A stretch of DNA of 64,000 bases from Roseibium aggregatum IAM 12614 (lineage in GTDB: Bacteria > Pseudomonadota > Alphaproteobacteria > Rhizobiales > Stappiaceae): positions 62,001 through 126,000 of the forward strand of contig NZ_AAUW01000008.1 of the NCBI RefSeq assembly GCF_000168975.1. The letters are read 5' to 3'. Made by a program: the position numbers and the translations under genes. A model generated the notes under the pieces. The model was given only the letters and a program-made list of their open reading frames with translations, had not been told where the DNA came from and did not search any database. Below, piece by piece: positions 16,221-25,361 of the stretch (within the stretch, counting starts at the first letter, position 1; every line of letters starts with the position of its first letter).

Positions 16221-17315
16221 ATGTTGGCACTTCACAAAGCCCCAATCCGCCGTTGGGTCGCCCTTCTGTTGACTGCCGGGATGCTGGCTTCCTGCCAGGA
16301 CGATTCCGTCGATCCGGTTTCCGAAGCGGAGGCGAAGCTGAACGCTGCGCCCAGACCTGCGAAGATCTTCACGGTGACGGACCAGATCGGTCTTTTGGAA
16401 CGGCGCTTCGCCGGCCGGGTGGCGGCGGTGAAAACCGTCGACCTGTCTTTTCAGGTGCCGGGTAAACTTGTCGAGCTGCCGGTGTTGGAGAGCCAGCACG
16501 TGAAGGAAGGCGACCTGATCGCCAAACTGGACACGACCGACTACGACCGTGCGGTGCGACAGGCGACCATCAACGCCGAGCAGGCAAAAAGAGAACTCGA
16601 TCGGCTGGAAACACTGCGCGAACGGTCGGTCATCTCCCAGTCGACCTATGATGAACAGAAGAACAAGCACGACCTTGCGCTTGAGACGCTGAAGGAAGCC
16701 AAGCAGAACCTGAAGTACACCACCTTGAAAGCGCCTTTCGACGGCATCGTCTCCGTGCGTCTGGTCGACAATTTCACGACGGTCAGTGTCGGCACGCCAG
16801 TCGTGCGGCTTCATGACGTTTCGGAAATCCAGGTGGACATCAACGTCGCCGAGGCCCTGTTCGGACGGGTGTCGGCATCCGAAGTGGCGTCCATCGAAGC
16901 AAGATTTCCCGCTTACGGCGACAAGCACTTTCCCCTGACCTACCGCGAGCATTCCAGCCAGGTCGACGATGTGGCGCAAACCTATCGCGTTACGCTTGCG
17001 ATGCCTCGTGAGGGTGCGGAGCAGCTCTCGCCGGGCATGACAGCCTCGGTCACCGTGAAGTTTCTGCCTGAAGGCCTGGAACTGGGAGAGCAGTTCCTCG
17101 TGCCCTCAAGTGCCATAGCCGTGGATAGCGACGGCAAATCCTACGTCTGGAAATTTGATTCCGGCTCTGGGGCTGTGTCCAAGCACCCGGTCGAAATCGG
17201 CACTGTCATGGGCAACTTCATTCCCGTCCGTGCAGGCCTGGAAAAAGGCGACGAAATCGTTTCCGCCGGCGTTGCTTATCTCAGCGACGGCCAGGTCGTG
17301 CGGCGTTTGAACTGA
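16221..17315 (+). CDS. RND efflux periplasmic adaptor lipoprotein (MFP)
   Basis: A 364-residue membrane-fusion protein linking the inner-membrane pump to an outer-membrane channel. The N-terminus is a lipoprotein signal with lipobox LASC (Cys 25). The lipoyl/barrel-sandwich halves flank a coiled-coil hairpin (about residues 100-160, rich in Glu, Lys and Leu); KAPFDGIVSVRLVDNFTTVSVGTPVVRL marks the second lipoyl half. The C-terminal membrane-proximal domain is complete. It sits between the TetR gene and the pump gene with short gaps. No outer-membrane channel gene is in the operon. Confidence 0.9.
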   Translation: MLALHKAPIRRWVALLLTAGMLASCQDDSVDPVSEAEAKLNAAPRPAKIFTVTDQIGLLERRFAGRVAAVKTVDLSFQVPGKLVELPVLESQHVKEGDLIAKLDTTDYDRAVRQATINAEQAKRELDRLETLRERSVISQSTYDEQKNKHDLALETLKEAKQNLKYTTLKAPFDGIVSVRLVDNFTTVSVGTPVVRLHDVSEIQVDINVAEALFGRVSASEVASIEARFPAYGDKHFPLTYREHSSQVDDVAQTYRVTLAMPREGAEQLSPGMTASVTVKFLPEGLELGEQFLVPSSAIAVDSDGKSYVWKFDSGSGAVSKHPVEIGTVMGNFIPVRAGLEKGDEIVSAGVAYLSDGQVVRRLN

Positions 17316-17348
17316 TCCGGTTCCGGACAGGCAAGAGGATCAGATAAA

Positions 17349-20300
17349 GTGGATATTGCACGCTACTCCATTCAAAAGCCGGTCAATACCTGGATGATCG
17401 TGATCATGTCGCTCCTGGGCGGGCTGTGGGGCCTGTCCACCGTGGGGCGGCTGGAAGACCCGGCCTTCACCATCAAGCAGGCTCAGGTGATCACCAGCTA
17501 CCCGGGCGCAACAGCGGCTGAAGTCGAAAACGAAATCACCGAAAACCTGGAAACGGCCATCCAGCAGATGCCGCAACTGGATCTGATCACCTCCGTGTCG
17601 GAGCCCGGCTTGTCGCGCATCGGTGTGGAGATCAAGCCGACCTATGACGGTGAGGAATTGCCACAGGTCTGGGACGAGTTGCGGCGAAAGGTCAACGACG
17701 AGGTGCGTAACCTGCCGGCAGGGGCAGGAACGCCCCTGGTTTATGACGATTTCGGCGACGTTTACGGCCTGTTCTACGCCTTCACTGCCGACGGCTACAC
17801 GAACCGGGATATTCGCGAAACGGTCAAGCGCATCCGCCGCGAGCTTCTGACCGTGACAGGGGTCGGCAAGGTTGAAATTGCCGGCGAACCCGAGGACGTC
17901 ATCTATCTGAACGTCAATCAGGACAAGATGGCCGGGCTCGGCATCACCTTCAACGATGTGATCAGTGTTCTGGACGCCGAAAACCGGATCCAGACCAACG
18001 GATCGGGCATTTCAGGCGACAAACGCATTCGCCTGATGACGGCCTCCGCCTTCGATGATTTCCGGGGGATTCAGGACCTCGTCATCGGCCGGGCGGGGTC
18101 GACCGCGATGATCCGTCTGTCCGACATCGCAACGCTGGAACTGGGAGAACCGGAACGGCCGAACCGGCTCATAAGGCACAATGGTCATGCGGCCGTCACG
18201 ATCGGGGTCTCCCAGGTCGACGGCACGAACATTGTCGACGTCGGCGAACGTGTGATCGAAAAGCTTTCCCAGGTCGAGGCGCAACTGCCTGTCGGCATGC
18301 AGCTTCATCCCATTTACGAACAGAATATCGTGGTCGATGAATCCGTGAACGGCTTCATCACGAACCTGGCCGCCTCCGTCGTCATCGTGATCGGGGTGCT
18401 GGCCCTGTTCATGGGGTGGCGCGCAGCCATCGTTGTGGGCACGGTGTTGCTGCTCACCGTGATGGCAACCGTTCTGTTCATGCGCATTTTCGCCATCGAG
18501 ATGGAACGCATCTCGCTCGGTGCGCTGATCATCGCCATGGGCATGCTGGTGGACAACGCCATCGTGGTCGCGGAAGGCATGATGATCAACATGCAGCGGG
18601 GCCAGAAGGCAATCGAGGCCGCCAGCCGTGTCGTTGGCCAAACCATGTGGCCGCTGCTTGGAGCAACCGTTATCGGCATCATGGCGTTTTCCGGCATTGG
18701 TCTGTCGCCGGACGCGACCGGTGAGTTCCTGTTTTCGCTCTTTGCCGTGATCGGCATTTCGTTGCTCCTGTCCTGGGTGTTCGCGATCACGGTCACGCCG
18801 CTTTTCGGCAAGTATTTCTTCAGGACAGCCACGGGCAATCTGGACAATCACGATCCCTACAAGGGCATTTTCTACAAGACATATCGCGGGATCCTGATCG
18901 GCTCCCTGCATGTGCGGCTGCTGACGGTTGCCGCTCTGATCGGGATCACGGTTGTCTGTGTCATGGCCTTCGGCAATGTGAAACAGGCATTCTTTCCGGA
19001 CAGCAACACCCCGATCTTCTATCTCCATTATTGGGCACCCCAGGGCACCGACATCCGGTCGACCGAGGCGGACCTGAAGGAAATGGAGAAGATCGTCCTG
19101 GCGGATGAACGCGTGGCGAAAGTCACCAGCTTCGCCGGTGGTGGGGCAACGCGTTTCATGCTGACTTATTCGCCGGAAGATGCAAACCCGAGCTATGGTC
19201 ACATGATCATCAGAACGCACAGCCGCGAAGAGATCGACATGCTGGCGCTGGATCTGAGAGAGCGGTTCGCAGAGCTCTTTCCGTCGGCTCAGATCATTAC
19301 CAAGCGCCTGGTATTCGGCCCCGGTGGTGGCGCCAAGATCGAGGCACGCTTCTCCGGCCCGGATGCGGACGTGCTCAAGCGGCTTGGCAACGAGGCGCAG
19401 GCGATCTTCGACAAGACGGAAAACAGGCTTGCCGACGTCAACACGGACTGGCGGCAGCGTGAGCTCGTCGTGCGGCCGATCTTCGATGAGGACCGTGCCC
19501 GAATTTCGGGTGTGACCCGGGAAGAATTGTCTGTTGCCCTGCAATTTGCGACCGAGGGCGTTCGCGTGGGGTCCTATCGCGATGTCGACGAAAGCGTGCC
19601 TATTGTCGCCCGCAAGGCCGATCAGAACGGCATCTCCGTGAACGAAAGCGTGTCGGACGCCCTGGTTCTGAGCAGCAACGAACGCCGTTATGTGCCGATT
19701 GAGCAGGTGGTGCGGGACTTCGTGATGGAGCCTCAGGATACGCTCATCCATCGCCGTGACCGTGTTCGCACGCTCACCGTGAAGGCAGAAACCACCGGAG
19801 GCGAAACCGCGTCTGCGGCTCTTGCCAGGGTCCGTCCGCAAATCGAGGCGATAGAGCTTCCACCGGGGTACGCACTGGAGTGGGGCGGCGAATATGAAAG
19901 CACCAACGATGCTCAGGCATCTCTGGGCGCGCAGTTGCCGCTTGGTTTTCTGATCATGCTGATCATCTCGATCCTTCTGTTCGGCTCCGTGCGTCAGCCG
20001 CTGATCATCTGGCTGATGGTGCCCATGTCGATCAACGGTGTTGCCATCGCTCTTCTGGCCACGGATACGGCCTTCGGCTTCATGTCTCTCCTGGGATTCC
20101 TGTCGCTGTCCGGCATGCTGATCAAAAACGCCATCGTCCTGCTGGAAGAGATCGATCTTCTGATTGGCGAGGGCAGGGACAAATACGAGGCTATCGTGGA
20201 GGCCAGCGTCTCGCGTATGCGCCCGGTGATGCTGGCGGCAATCACCACCATCCTCGGCATGGCACCGCTTCTGTCGGATGCCTTCTTCCGCGGCATGGCG

Positions 20301-20453
20301 GTGACGATCATGGGCGGCCTGGCGTTCGCCACAGTGCTCACGCTGATCGCCGCACCGGTTCTTTATGCGCTGTTCTTCCGGGTTCGTCCGCCGAAGAAGA
20401 ACAAGGCAAAAGCAGAACCGTCAGCTCCGGTGGATGCCGTTCCAGCCAACTAG
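17349..20453 (+). CDS. RND efflux pump, inner-membrane subunit (AcrB-like HAE1/HAE2 type)
   Basis: A 1034-residue RND transporter of normal length. TM1 is at about 12-31, a first periplasmic domain runs to about 330, TM2-TM7 lie near 335-545, a second periplasmic loop near 560-855, and TM8-TM12 in about 860-1020. The proton-relay helix reads IIAMGMLVDNAIVVAEGM, keeping the conserved Asp, and LSGMLIKNAIVLLEEID is the matching segment in the second half. It should extrude drugs or toxic metabolites with the adaptor encoded 33 bases upstream. GTG start with AGAGGA upstream. Substrate unknown. Confidence 0.92.
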   Translation: MDIARYSIQKPVNTWMIVIMSLLGGLWGLSTVGRLEDPAFTIKQAQVITSYPGATAAEVENEITENLETAIQQMPQLDLITSVSEPGLSRIGVEIKPTYDGEELPQVWDELRRKVNDEVRNLPAGAGTPLVYDDFGDVYGLFYAFTADGYTNRDIRETVKRIRRELLTVTGVGKVEIAGEPEDVIYLNVNQDKMAGLGITFNDVISVLDAENRIQTNGSGISGDKRIRLMTASAFDDFRGIQDLVIGRAGSTAMIRLSDIATLELGEPERPNRLIRHNGHAAVTIGVSQVDGTNIVDVGERVIEKLSQVEAQLPVGMQLHPIYEQNIVVDESVNGFITNLAASVVIVIGVLALFMGWRAAIVVGTVLLLTVMATVLFMRIFAIEMERISLGALIIAMGMLVDNAIVVAEGMMINMQRGQKAIEAASRVVGQTMWPLLGATVIGIMAFSGIGLSPDATGEFLFSLFAVIGISLLLSWVFAITVTPLFGKYFFRTATGNLDNHDPYKGIFYKTYRGILIGSLHVRLLTVAALIGITVVCVMAFGNVKQAFFPDSNTPIFYLHYWAPQGTDIRSTEADLKEMEKIVLADERVAKVTSFAGGGATRFMLTYSPEDANPSYGHMIIRTHSREEIDMLALDLRERFAELFPSAQIITKRLVFGPGGGAKIEARFSGPDADVLKRLGNEAQAIFDKTENRLADVNTDWRQRELVVRPIFDEDRARISGVTREELSVALQFATEGVRVGSYRDVDESVPIVARKADQNGISVNESVSDALVLSSNERRYVPIEQVVRDFVMEPQDTLIHRRDRVRTLTVKAETTGGETASAALARVRPQIEAIELPPGYALEWGGEYESTNDAQASLGAQLPLGFLIMLIISILLFGSVRQPLIIWLMVPMSINGVAIALLATDTAFGFMSLLGFLSLSGMLIKNAIVLLEEIDLLIGEGRDKYEAIVEASVSRMRPVMLAAITTILGMAPLLSDAFFRGMAVTIMGGLAFATVLTLIAAPVLYALFFRVRPPKKNKAKAEPSAPVDAVPAN

Positions 20454-20475
20454 GGTCAGGCGCAGTCATGACGAT

Positions 20476-20502
20476 CAAAAGGCGGCCACGGGCGGCCTTT
20501 TG
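20476..20502 (+). terminator. Terminator of the RND operon
   Basis: CAAAAGGC / GCCTTTTG, an 8-bp inverted repeat around a G/C-rich centre, 22 bases after the pump stop codon, ending in TTTT. Confidence 0.6.
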
Positions 20503-20900
20503 ACTATGTACCCTCGCGCATCTGGCAAGCTGAGGTGCACAATAAAACCGGGCTGAGGAAGAGGAGAGGCAGCGTTGGCTAAAGCCTTCCTAAATCCCGT
20601 AATATCAGTATCTTGGCGACGGTTTCGGACTCATTTTCTGAGTCTCCTGCAGAGCCGCGCCCGTCTCGATCACCACCCAGTCTGATTAAGCCGCTAATGG
20701 GCGTTTGCGTCCAGAATGTAAAGTCCGTGTTCCATGGCACGGGTTTCGGCGGAGGGGATTGCGTGACCCAGTTTGTCAGACGCCGCGTCTGCGGCGGGCG
20801 GCGCTGAAGGGGACATAGTCGGTTGATGATTTCAGGCGGTGCCCAGGGCTGTCGCCAAAAAGGCGGCCAGGCAAAAAAACGCGGCTTCCCACAAGGCAGA
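20503..20900. other. Gene-poor region without a supported feature
   Basis: About 400 bases between the RND terminator and a leftward terminator. Short open frames exist on both strands but none has a convincing ribosome-binding site, codon pattern or recognisable product. I see no tRNA cloverleaf or repeat. Confidence 0.5.
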
Positions 20901-20935
20901 TAAAAAGAAACCCGCCCGCGAGGCCTGCGGGCGGG
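20901..20935 (-). terminator. Terminator of the DUF465/small ORF unit
   Basis: A 9-bp perfect stem CCCGCCCGC / GCGGGCGGG with a 7-base loop (20911-20935). Reading leftward it is followed by TTTCTTTTTA. It ends transcription coming from the small leftward genes. Confidence 0.75.
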
Positions 20936-21017
20936 GTGTCCAGCTTGATGGTTTTAAAAGGGCCGGATGGCGGAAGTCCGGTGGGCAAATAAGCCGTCCT
21001 TTTTGTGGGCTAGCGCT

Positions 21018-21221
21018 CTAACGCGCCGTGACCATCTCGCGCTGGACTTTGCTCCTTGCGGTCTTGACGTTGTCGAGCACCTTGGGGCAGGTGGTGTCCG
21101 ACGTCTGTTTTTCGCGCAGAAACGAGGCCATTCGGGCGTCGATATCCCTCAGGCGGGATTGTCTGGATGGCGCGCGGTGCAACGCTGCAAAAGGTGAAAA
21201 CATGGGCAGAAACGGGTTCAT
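21018..21221 (-). CDS. Small protein of unknown function
   Basis: A 67-residue basic open frame starting MNPFLPMFSPFAALHRAP and ending in charged helical sequence. I do not recognise it. Support: ATG preceded by GGGAGGG with about 5-base spacing, position 31 bases downstream of the DUF465 gene on the same strand, and a strong terminator after it. An overlapping frame of similar length shares the DNA but its ATG (21225) has poorer spacing to that site. Moderate to low confidence that it is translated. Confidence 0.45.
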   Translation of the reverse strand: MNPFLPMFSPFAALHRAPSRQSRLRDIDARMASFLREKQTSDTTCPKVLDNVKTARSKVQREMVTAR

Positions 21222-21252
21222 TCAACCCTCCCGATTGGCGTGGTGAAGTGGT

Positions 21253-21438
21253 TTAGTACGCGAGCTGCGGAGCTCTGAGGCTGGTTTCGATCCGCGCGAT
21301 CTCGTCCCGTAACCGGAGTTTGAATTTCTTCAGGGACCGTATGTGCTGCGTATCCGGATAGGGGTGCAATTCCTCCCTGCGGATAAGGGCATCCAGGGTG
21401 TTGTGCTGGCTGCGCAGCGACTTCAGTCTGTTGTACAT
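21253..21438 (-). CDS. DUF465 (YdcH-family) small helical protein
   Basis: A 61-residue protein matching the DUF465/YdcH pattern: an N-terminal helix with Leu/His heptads, a HPYPDTQHIRSLKKFKLRLRDEIARIE core where HPxPD and the LKxxKLxLKDEIxR stretch are diagnostic. It is expected to form a short antiparallel coiled-coil hairpin. The function of the family is unknown. It is divergent from the LysR gene with a 121-base shared promoter region, so the two may be co-regulated. Confidence 0.8.
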   Translation of the reverse strand: MYNRLKSLRSQHNTLDALIRREELHPYPDTQHIRSLKKFKLRLRDEIARIETSLRAPQLAY

Positions 21439-21527
21439 CGCCTTCCTCCTCTCGTGGGCCGTGTCTTGGACACCCTTGATATGGTGGCTGAACGAGAATA
21501 GATGAAATACATTGTTTCGATTGAGTT

Positions 21528-21544
21528 GATAGAAGTTCTCTATC
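21528..21544 (+). promoter_or_regulatory. LysR-type binding site, ATAG-N7-CTAT
   Basis: GATAGA-AGTTC-TCTATC, a perfect 6-bp inverted repeat containing ATAG-N7-CTAT, the core spacing known for OxyR sites. It ends 15 bases before the LysR ATG and lies between this gene and the divergent DUF465 gene. Probable autoregulatory site. Confidence 0.6.
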
Positions 21545-21559
21545 GATTGCGGAGGTGCA

Positions 21560-22489
21560 ATGCGGTTTCGGCCATCGTCACGGCAACTGGACTATTTTGT
21601 TGCGCTCGCAGAAACCTTGCACTTCGGCAAGGCCGCTGCACGGTGCCACGTGTCGCAACCGACACTTTCAGCCCAGTTCAAGCTGCTTGAAGACCAGCTC
21701 GGCTGCACATTGCTGGAGCGTGGCAGCGGTGGCATCAGCCTGACGGCCTCCGGCGAACGCCTGCTGCCGCTCGCACGGCGCGCACTCGAAAATCTCGACG
21801 AAATCGTGACACTGGCTCAGGCGGGACAATCAAATCTGGGCGGTTTGATCCGCCTCGGCGTCTCGCCCACATTCGGGCCGTATTTCATGCCCTTTCTTCT
21901 GCCGATTCTGAAGCGTGAGTTTCCGCTGCTTGAACTCTATATCCGCGAAGACAGGCCGAATCTTCTGGAAGAGGGACTGATGTCCGGGGCGCTCGACTGC
22001 ATACTGACGCCGGATTTCGCAGCGTCGGATCAGTGGACCGCGCGGGTGCTGTGCCGGGAAAGCGTTTCTCTTGCCGTGCCGAAGTCGCACCCGTTGGCCG
22101 GGGTAGACGTGATCCCCGTTGAAATGCTGCGCGGTGAGAAGTTGCTCGCGCTCGGTCAGGGCTTTCGTCTCCACAACGACGTTCAGGCGCTGGCGCACGC
22201 TGCAGGGGCTGATTTCCGGCAGGACTATGAAGGCACAAGCCTTGACGCCTTGCGTCAGATGGCCTCGATCGGCATGGGGCTGGCACTCTTTCCGGCCGCC
22301 TACATTGCCTCCGAGTTCGGCAAGGAGCCGGACCTTCTGTTGAAGAAGGTCGAGGGCCTGCCGATGCGCCGGATGATGTATCTCGTCTGGCGTCATGGGT
22401 CTTCCCGCACAACTCATTTTGAAAAGCTGTTGTCGCTTGCGCTGCAGGCAGTGGGAAACATGAACGTTGACGGGATCGAACCTGCCTGA
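21560..22489 (+). CDS. LysR-family regulator, OxyR-like but without the redox cysteines
   Basis: A 309-residue LysR regulator. The N-terminal winged helix (RQLDYFVALAETLHFGKAAARCHVSQPTLSAQFKLLEDQLG, residues 8-48) and the effector domain align well with OxyR, including the ATSLETLRNM-type stretch (here TSLDALRQM). At the position of OxyR Cys199 the sequence reads LGQGFRLHND with Arg, and the Cys208 position is Ala, so a peroxide-sensing disulfide cannot form as in OxyR. It probably senses another ligand. ATG follows GGAGG; an ATAG-N7-CTAT palindrome is just upstream. Confidence 0.85.
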   Translation: MRFRPSSRQLDYFVALAETLHFGKAAARCHVSQPTLSAQFKLLEDQLGCTLLERGSGGISLTASGERLLPLARRALENLDEIVTLAQAGQSNLGGLIRLGVSPTFGPYFMPFLLPILKREFPLLELYIREDRPNLLEEGLMSGALDCILTPDFAASDQWTARVLCRESVSLAVPKSHPLAGVDVIPVEMLRGEKLLALGQGFRLHNDVQALAHAAGADFRQDYEGTSLDALRQMASIGMGLALFPAAYIASEFGKEPDLLLKKVEGLPMRRMMYLVWRHGSSRTTHFEKLLSLALQAVGNMNVDGIEPA

Positions 22490-22627
22490 GGGATGACTTG
22501 AAGCCGGATCAGGGCTGCCGGGCGGGGGAGCCGGGAAACCCGTTCTGCAGGTCCACGTAATCCTCCCCATATTGCCGGTCCCGCAAAAACGTGCCAGCCT
22601 CGAAACAAACGGCGGAGGAGGAGAGCC

Positions 22628-22948
22628 ATGCCCGAAATTTCAAGCGACCGAGACTGCCAGACCGTCATTACCACCTTCGAGATGACGCCGGGCACCTGCT
22701 ACGACCTTCTGGACGAGTTGAAGGACGCCTACGAGAATTTCATTCGCCATCAGCCGGGATTCATCGGTGCGGGACTGCATGTGAACGATGCGCAGACCCG
22801 GATCGCCAATTATTCGCAGTGGCGCCGGCGGGAAGATTTTCTGGCAATGTTGCGCACCCCGGAAATGCGTGAGCGCAACCGGCGCATCAGTTCGCTGTGC
22901 AAAAGCTTCGAGCCTGTGATGTACGACGTCGCGGAAGCCTTCGACTGA
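22628..22948 (+). CDS. Antibiotic biosynthesis monooxygenase (ABM) domain protein
   Basis: A 106-residue single-domain dimeric alpha+beta barrel protein of the ABM type. The visible signature is the FIGAGLHVNDAQTRIANYSQWRRREDFLAML run, where the Y-x-Q/E-W pattern before a helix is typical. Members are heme-degrading, quinol-oxidising or simply of unknown function. ATG follows GGAGGAGG. It stands 138 bases after the LysR gene in the same direction, so coexpression is possible but not shown. Confidence 0.75.
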   Translation: MPEISSDRDCQTVITTFEMTPGTCYDLLDELKDAYENFIRHQPGFIGAGLHVNDAQTRIANYSQWRRREDFLAMLRTPEMRERNRRISSLCKSFEPVMYDVAEAFD

Positions 22949-23076
22949 CCAGACTTTGTTTGCCTGAAAATGCCGGCGCCGGTCTCTGAAGATCGGCGCG
23001 GCCGCATGATCGGCTTTCCCGCAGGAGGGTTCGGTGCTAGGGTTTGCACCTTCCTGAATTCCTTCGGAAATTTCCC

Positions 23077-23931
23077 ATGACCTATCAGATTGTCGATTGC
23101 CGCTCGTTCGAGGCTGCCCAGCTTTGCGAAGCCTTGAACCTGGCGTTTTCGGATTACGTTACGCCGATGCATCTGAGCGAAGAGGCCTTTCGGGAATTTC
23201 AGCGTCAGCGCGGGTTTTCTTCACAGCACTCCTTTGCAGCCGTGGCAGGGACGGAGATTGCTGCCTTCTGGTTTTCAAGCGCGCCCAATTCGGAATACGG
23301 CAACCGGGCCTATACGTTGTCCGTCGGCACGAGCCCGGCCCACCGCCGCAACGGCCTGTCGCGGCAACTGCTTGAGGCGGTGATCGAAAAACAGCAGAAG
23401 GTGGGGTCGAAAGGCCTTCAGCTTGAGGTCATCACGACCAACGGCAAAGCCGTTTCCGCTTATGAGGCCTTCGACTTTCGCCGCGAGCGGACGCTTGGTG
23501 TGTTTCGCCTCATAGAGAGCAAAGCGCTTGCGGCGAAGGCGGGAGACTGGTCTGCCTGCAAGATCGGGCTCGACGACCTGCCGGAAGATACGAGCGCCTT
23601 CTTCGACACACAGCCGACACCTCAGAACGGCTTTGCAGCGCTGCGTGGCCTTAGCCCGGATATCCATCTTCTGGCCGTCCGCCGTGGTGACGATCTTCTG
23701 GGATGGGGCGCAAGTTTTGCAGATGGGGCGGTTGCGCAGATCGCCGTTCACAAGGACCATCGCCGAAACGGCATCGGCAGCGCCTTGCTGCATGGGCTGA
23801 TGAAAGCTGTCGGTAAATCTGACTTGCGGTTCGTCAACGTCGATGCCGCCACGCAAAGCGCCAACGCCTTCCTGCGTCAGGCAGGTGCGGAGGAACTGCT
23901 TCAGCAATATGAAATGCAGCTTAATTTTTAA
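23077..23931 (+). CDS. Tandem GNAT acetyltransferase
   Basis: A 284-residue protein with two GNAT domains. The first (about 1-145) has the acetyl-CoA loop in VGTSPAHRRNGLSRQLLEA; the second (about 155-284) has IAVHKDHRRNGIGSALLHG and a NVDAATQSANAFLRQAGA C-terminus. Both retain the R/Q-x-x-G-x-G/A loop. The substrate cannot be inferred. Start at ATG 23077; an in-frame TTG at 23044 adds 11 residues without support. Convergent with the FemAB-like gene, 14 bases apart. Confidence 0.82.
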   Translation: MTYQIVDCRSFEAAQLCEALNLAFSDYVTPMHLSEEAFREFQRQRGFSSQHSFAAVAGTEIAAFWFSSAPNSEYGNRAYTLSVGTSPAHRRNGLSRQLLEAVIEKQQKVGSKGLQLEVITTNGKAVSAYEAFDFRRERTLGVFRLIESKALAAKAGDWSACKIGLDDLPEDTSAFFDTQPTPQNGFAALRGLSPDIHLLAVRRGDDLLGWGASFADGAVAQIAVHKDHRRNGIGSALLHGLMKAVGKSDLRFVNVDAATQSANAFLRQAGAEELLQQYEMQLNF

Positions 23932-23945
23932 GGGAGCCTGAGAGG

Positions 23946-25271
23946 TCAGGTTTCCTGGTCGGTCTTGCGGAACGGCGCGTGTTCGGCAAGCGCCTCGTTC
24001 TCGCGCTCAACGGCGAGACGCTCATGTTCCAGAAAATCGGCGACAGCCTGATGCAGCCCTTCATGGGCGATCCAGTGGGCTGAGTAGGTCGTTGTCGGCA
24101 GATAGCCACGCGCCAGCTTGTGGGCACCCTGTGCGCCGGCCTCCACGCGCTTCAGCTTGTTGACGATGGCAAAGTCGATTGCCTGGTAGTAGCAAAGCTC
24201 GAAATGAAGGAACGGATGATGCTCGGTGCAGCCCCAGTGGCGCCCGAACAACGTCTGTGAGCCGATGAAGTTGAGGGCGCCCGCAATATATTGGCCGTGC
24301 CGCTTGGCAAGCACCAGCAACGTGCGGTCTGCCAGCCTCTCGTTGATCAGCGAATAGAATTTGCGGTTCAGATAGGGGCGGCCCCACTTTCGTGAGCCCG
24401 TGTCCATGTAGAACTTGTAAAACGCGTCCCAGTGCGCCTCCGTCAGATCAGATCCGGTAACCCACTCCACCTCGATGCCGTCGGCGCTCAGAGCTTCGCG
24501 TCGTTCCTTCTTCACCGCCTTGCGCTTGCGGGACGCGAGATCTGCCAGAAAGCCGTCGAAACTGTCGTAGCCGTTGTTTTCCCAGTGAAACTGCTGATCT
24601 GTCCGTTGCAGATAGCCAAGGTCCCCCAGAGTGTCCCACTCCGACCTGGTCAGAAAAGTTGCATGAACGGATGAGGCCCCGGAGCGCTGACACACCTGTA
24701 CCAGACCGGCTGCGAGCGCCTGCAGCCCCGCCTCACGGTTGACGCCGGGCCCCGTCAGAAACCGGCGCCCGGTGGCCGGCGTAAAGGGGACGCTGATCTG
24801 CAGCTTGGGGTAATACTCCCCGCCGGCACGGTAAAACGCATCCGCCCAGCCGTGGTCGAACACATATTCGCCCTGCGAATGGCTTTTGAGATAGGCAGGA
24901 ACGGCACCGAGGATCTTCCCGCCGCCATCTTCCAGCAGCATATGTCTTGGCAGCCAGCCGGTCGCTTCCGTGGCACAGCCGGATGCCTCCAGGGCCTCCA
25001 GAAAGGCGTGGGACAGGAAGGGGTTGAAATCGACGTTGTCGCTGGCCGGTTCAGAGCCGCCACCGAGTGCTCCGGAGAGCTCGGCCAAGGCCTCGCCTCT
25101 CGGATCCTTCTGCAACTGCCCCCGACCGGAAAGCTGCCAGCCCGGATTGGCCACCTGGTCCCAGTTGGAAGCAGAGACATCCTTCAGGGAAGACAGAATG
25201 CGCAAGGTGGCTGTCTGTCCGCCGTCGTCATGCGCCGGGGAGTTGCTGTCGGTGGACCGGGAGGAGGTCAT
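23946..25271 (-). CDS. FemAB/GNAT-like protein (DUF482 family)
   Basis: A 441-residue cytoplasmic protein of the DUF482 (FemAB-like, GNAT-fold) family. Recognisable blocks are NPFLSHAFLEALEASG, LEDGGGKILGAVPAYLKSHSQGEYVFDHGWADAF, YYPKLQISVPFTPATGRRFL, FHWENNGYDSFDGFLADLASRKRKAVKKERR and the C-terminal GRHWGCTEHHPFLHFELCYYQAIDFAI. FemAB-type enzymes transfer amino acids or acyl groups to peptidoglycan or lipid precursors; the acceptor of DUF482 proteins is unknown. The N-terminal 35 residues are polar and variable. Confidence 0.82.
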   Translation of the reverse strand: MTSSRSTDSNSPAHDDGGQTATLRILSSLKDVSASNWDQVANPGWQLSGRGQLQKDPRGEALAELSGALGGGSEPASDNVDFNPFLSHAFLEALEASGCATEATGWLPRHMLLEDGGGKILGAVPAYLKSHSQGEYVFDHGWADAFYRAGGEYYPKLQISVPFTPATGRRFLTGPGVNREAGLQALAAGLVQVCQRSGASSVHATFLTRSEWDTLGDLGYLQRTDQQFHWENNGYDSFDGFLADLASRKRKAVKKERREALSADGIEVEWVTGSDLTEAHWDAFYKFYMDTGSRKWGRPYLNRKFYSLINERLADRTLLVLAKRHGQYIAGALNFIGSQTLFGRHWGCTEHHPFLHFELCYYQAIDFAIVNKLKRVEAGAQGAHKLARGYLPTTTYSAHWIAHEGLHQAVADFLEHERLAVERENEALAEHAPFRKTDQET

Positions 25272-25361
25272 GCGTCAGAAAAAACCAAGGTTGAAACCAT
25301 CCTCTTGATGTAGCGCTGGCATTTTGCAGTGCAAGAGGTTGCGACCGTGTGATGGCTAATT

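Noticed and set aside
18012..19841. Long open frame opposite the RND pump gene
   Set aside because: Shadow of the real gene; His/Arg/Asp-rich low-complexity product.
23935..23952. Weak hairpin between the GNAT and FemAB-like genes
   Set aside because: Only a 5-7 bp stem with wobble pairs and no T-run.
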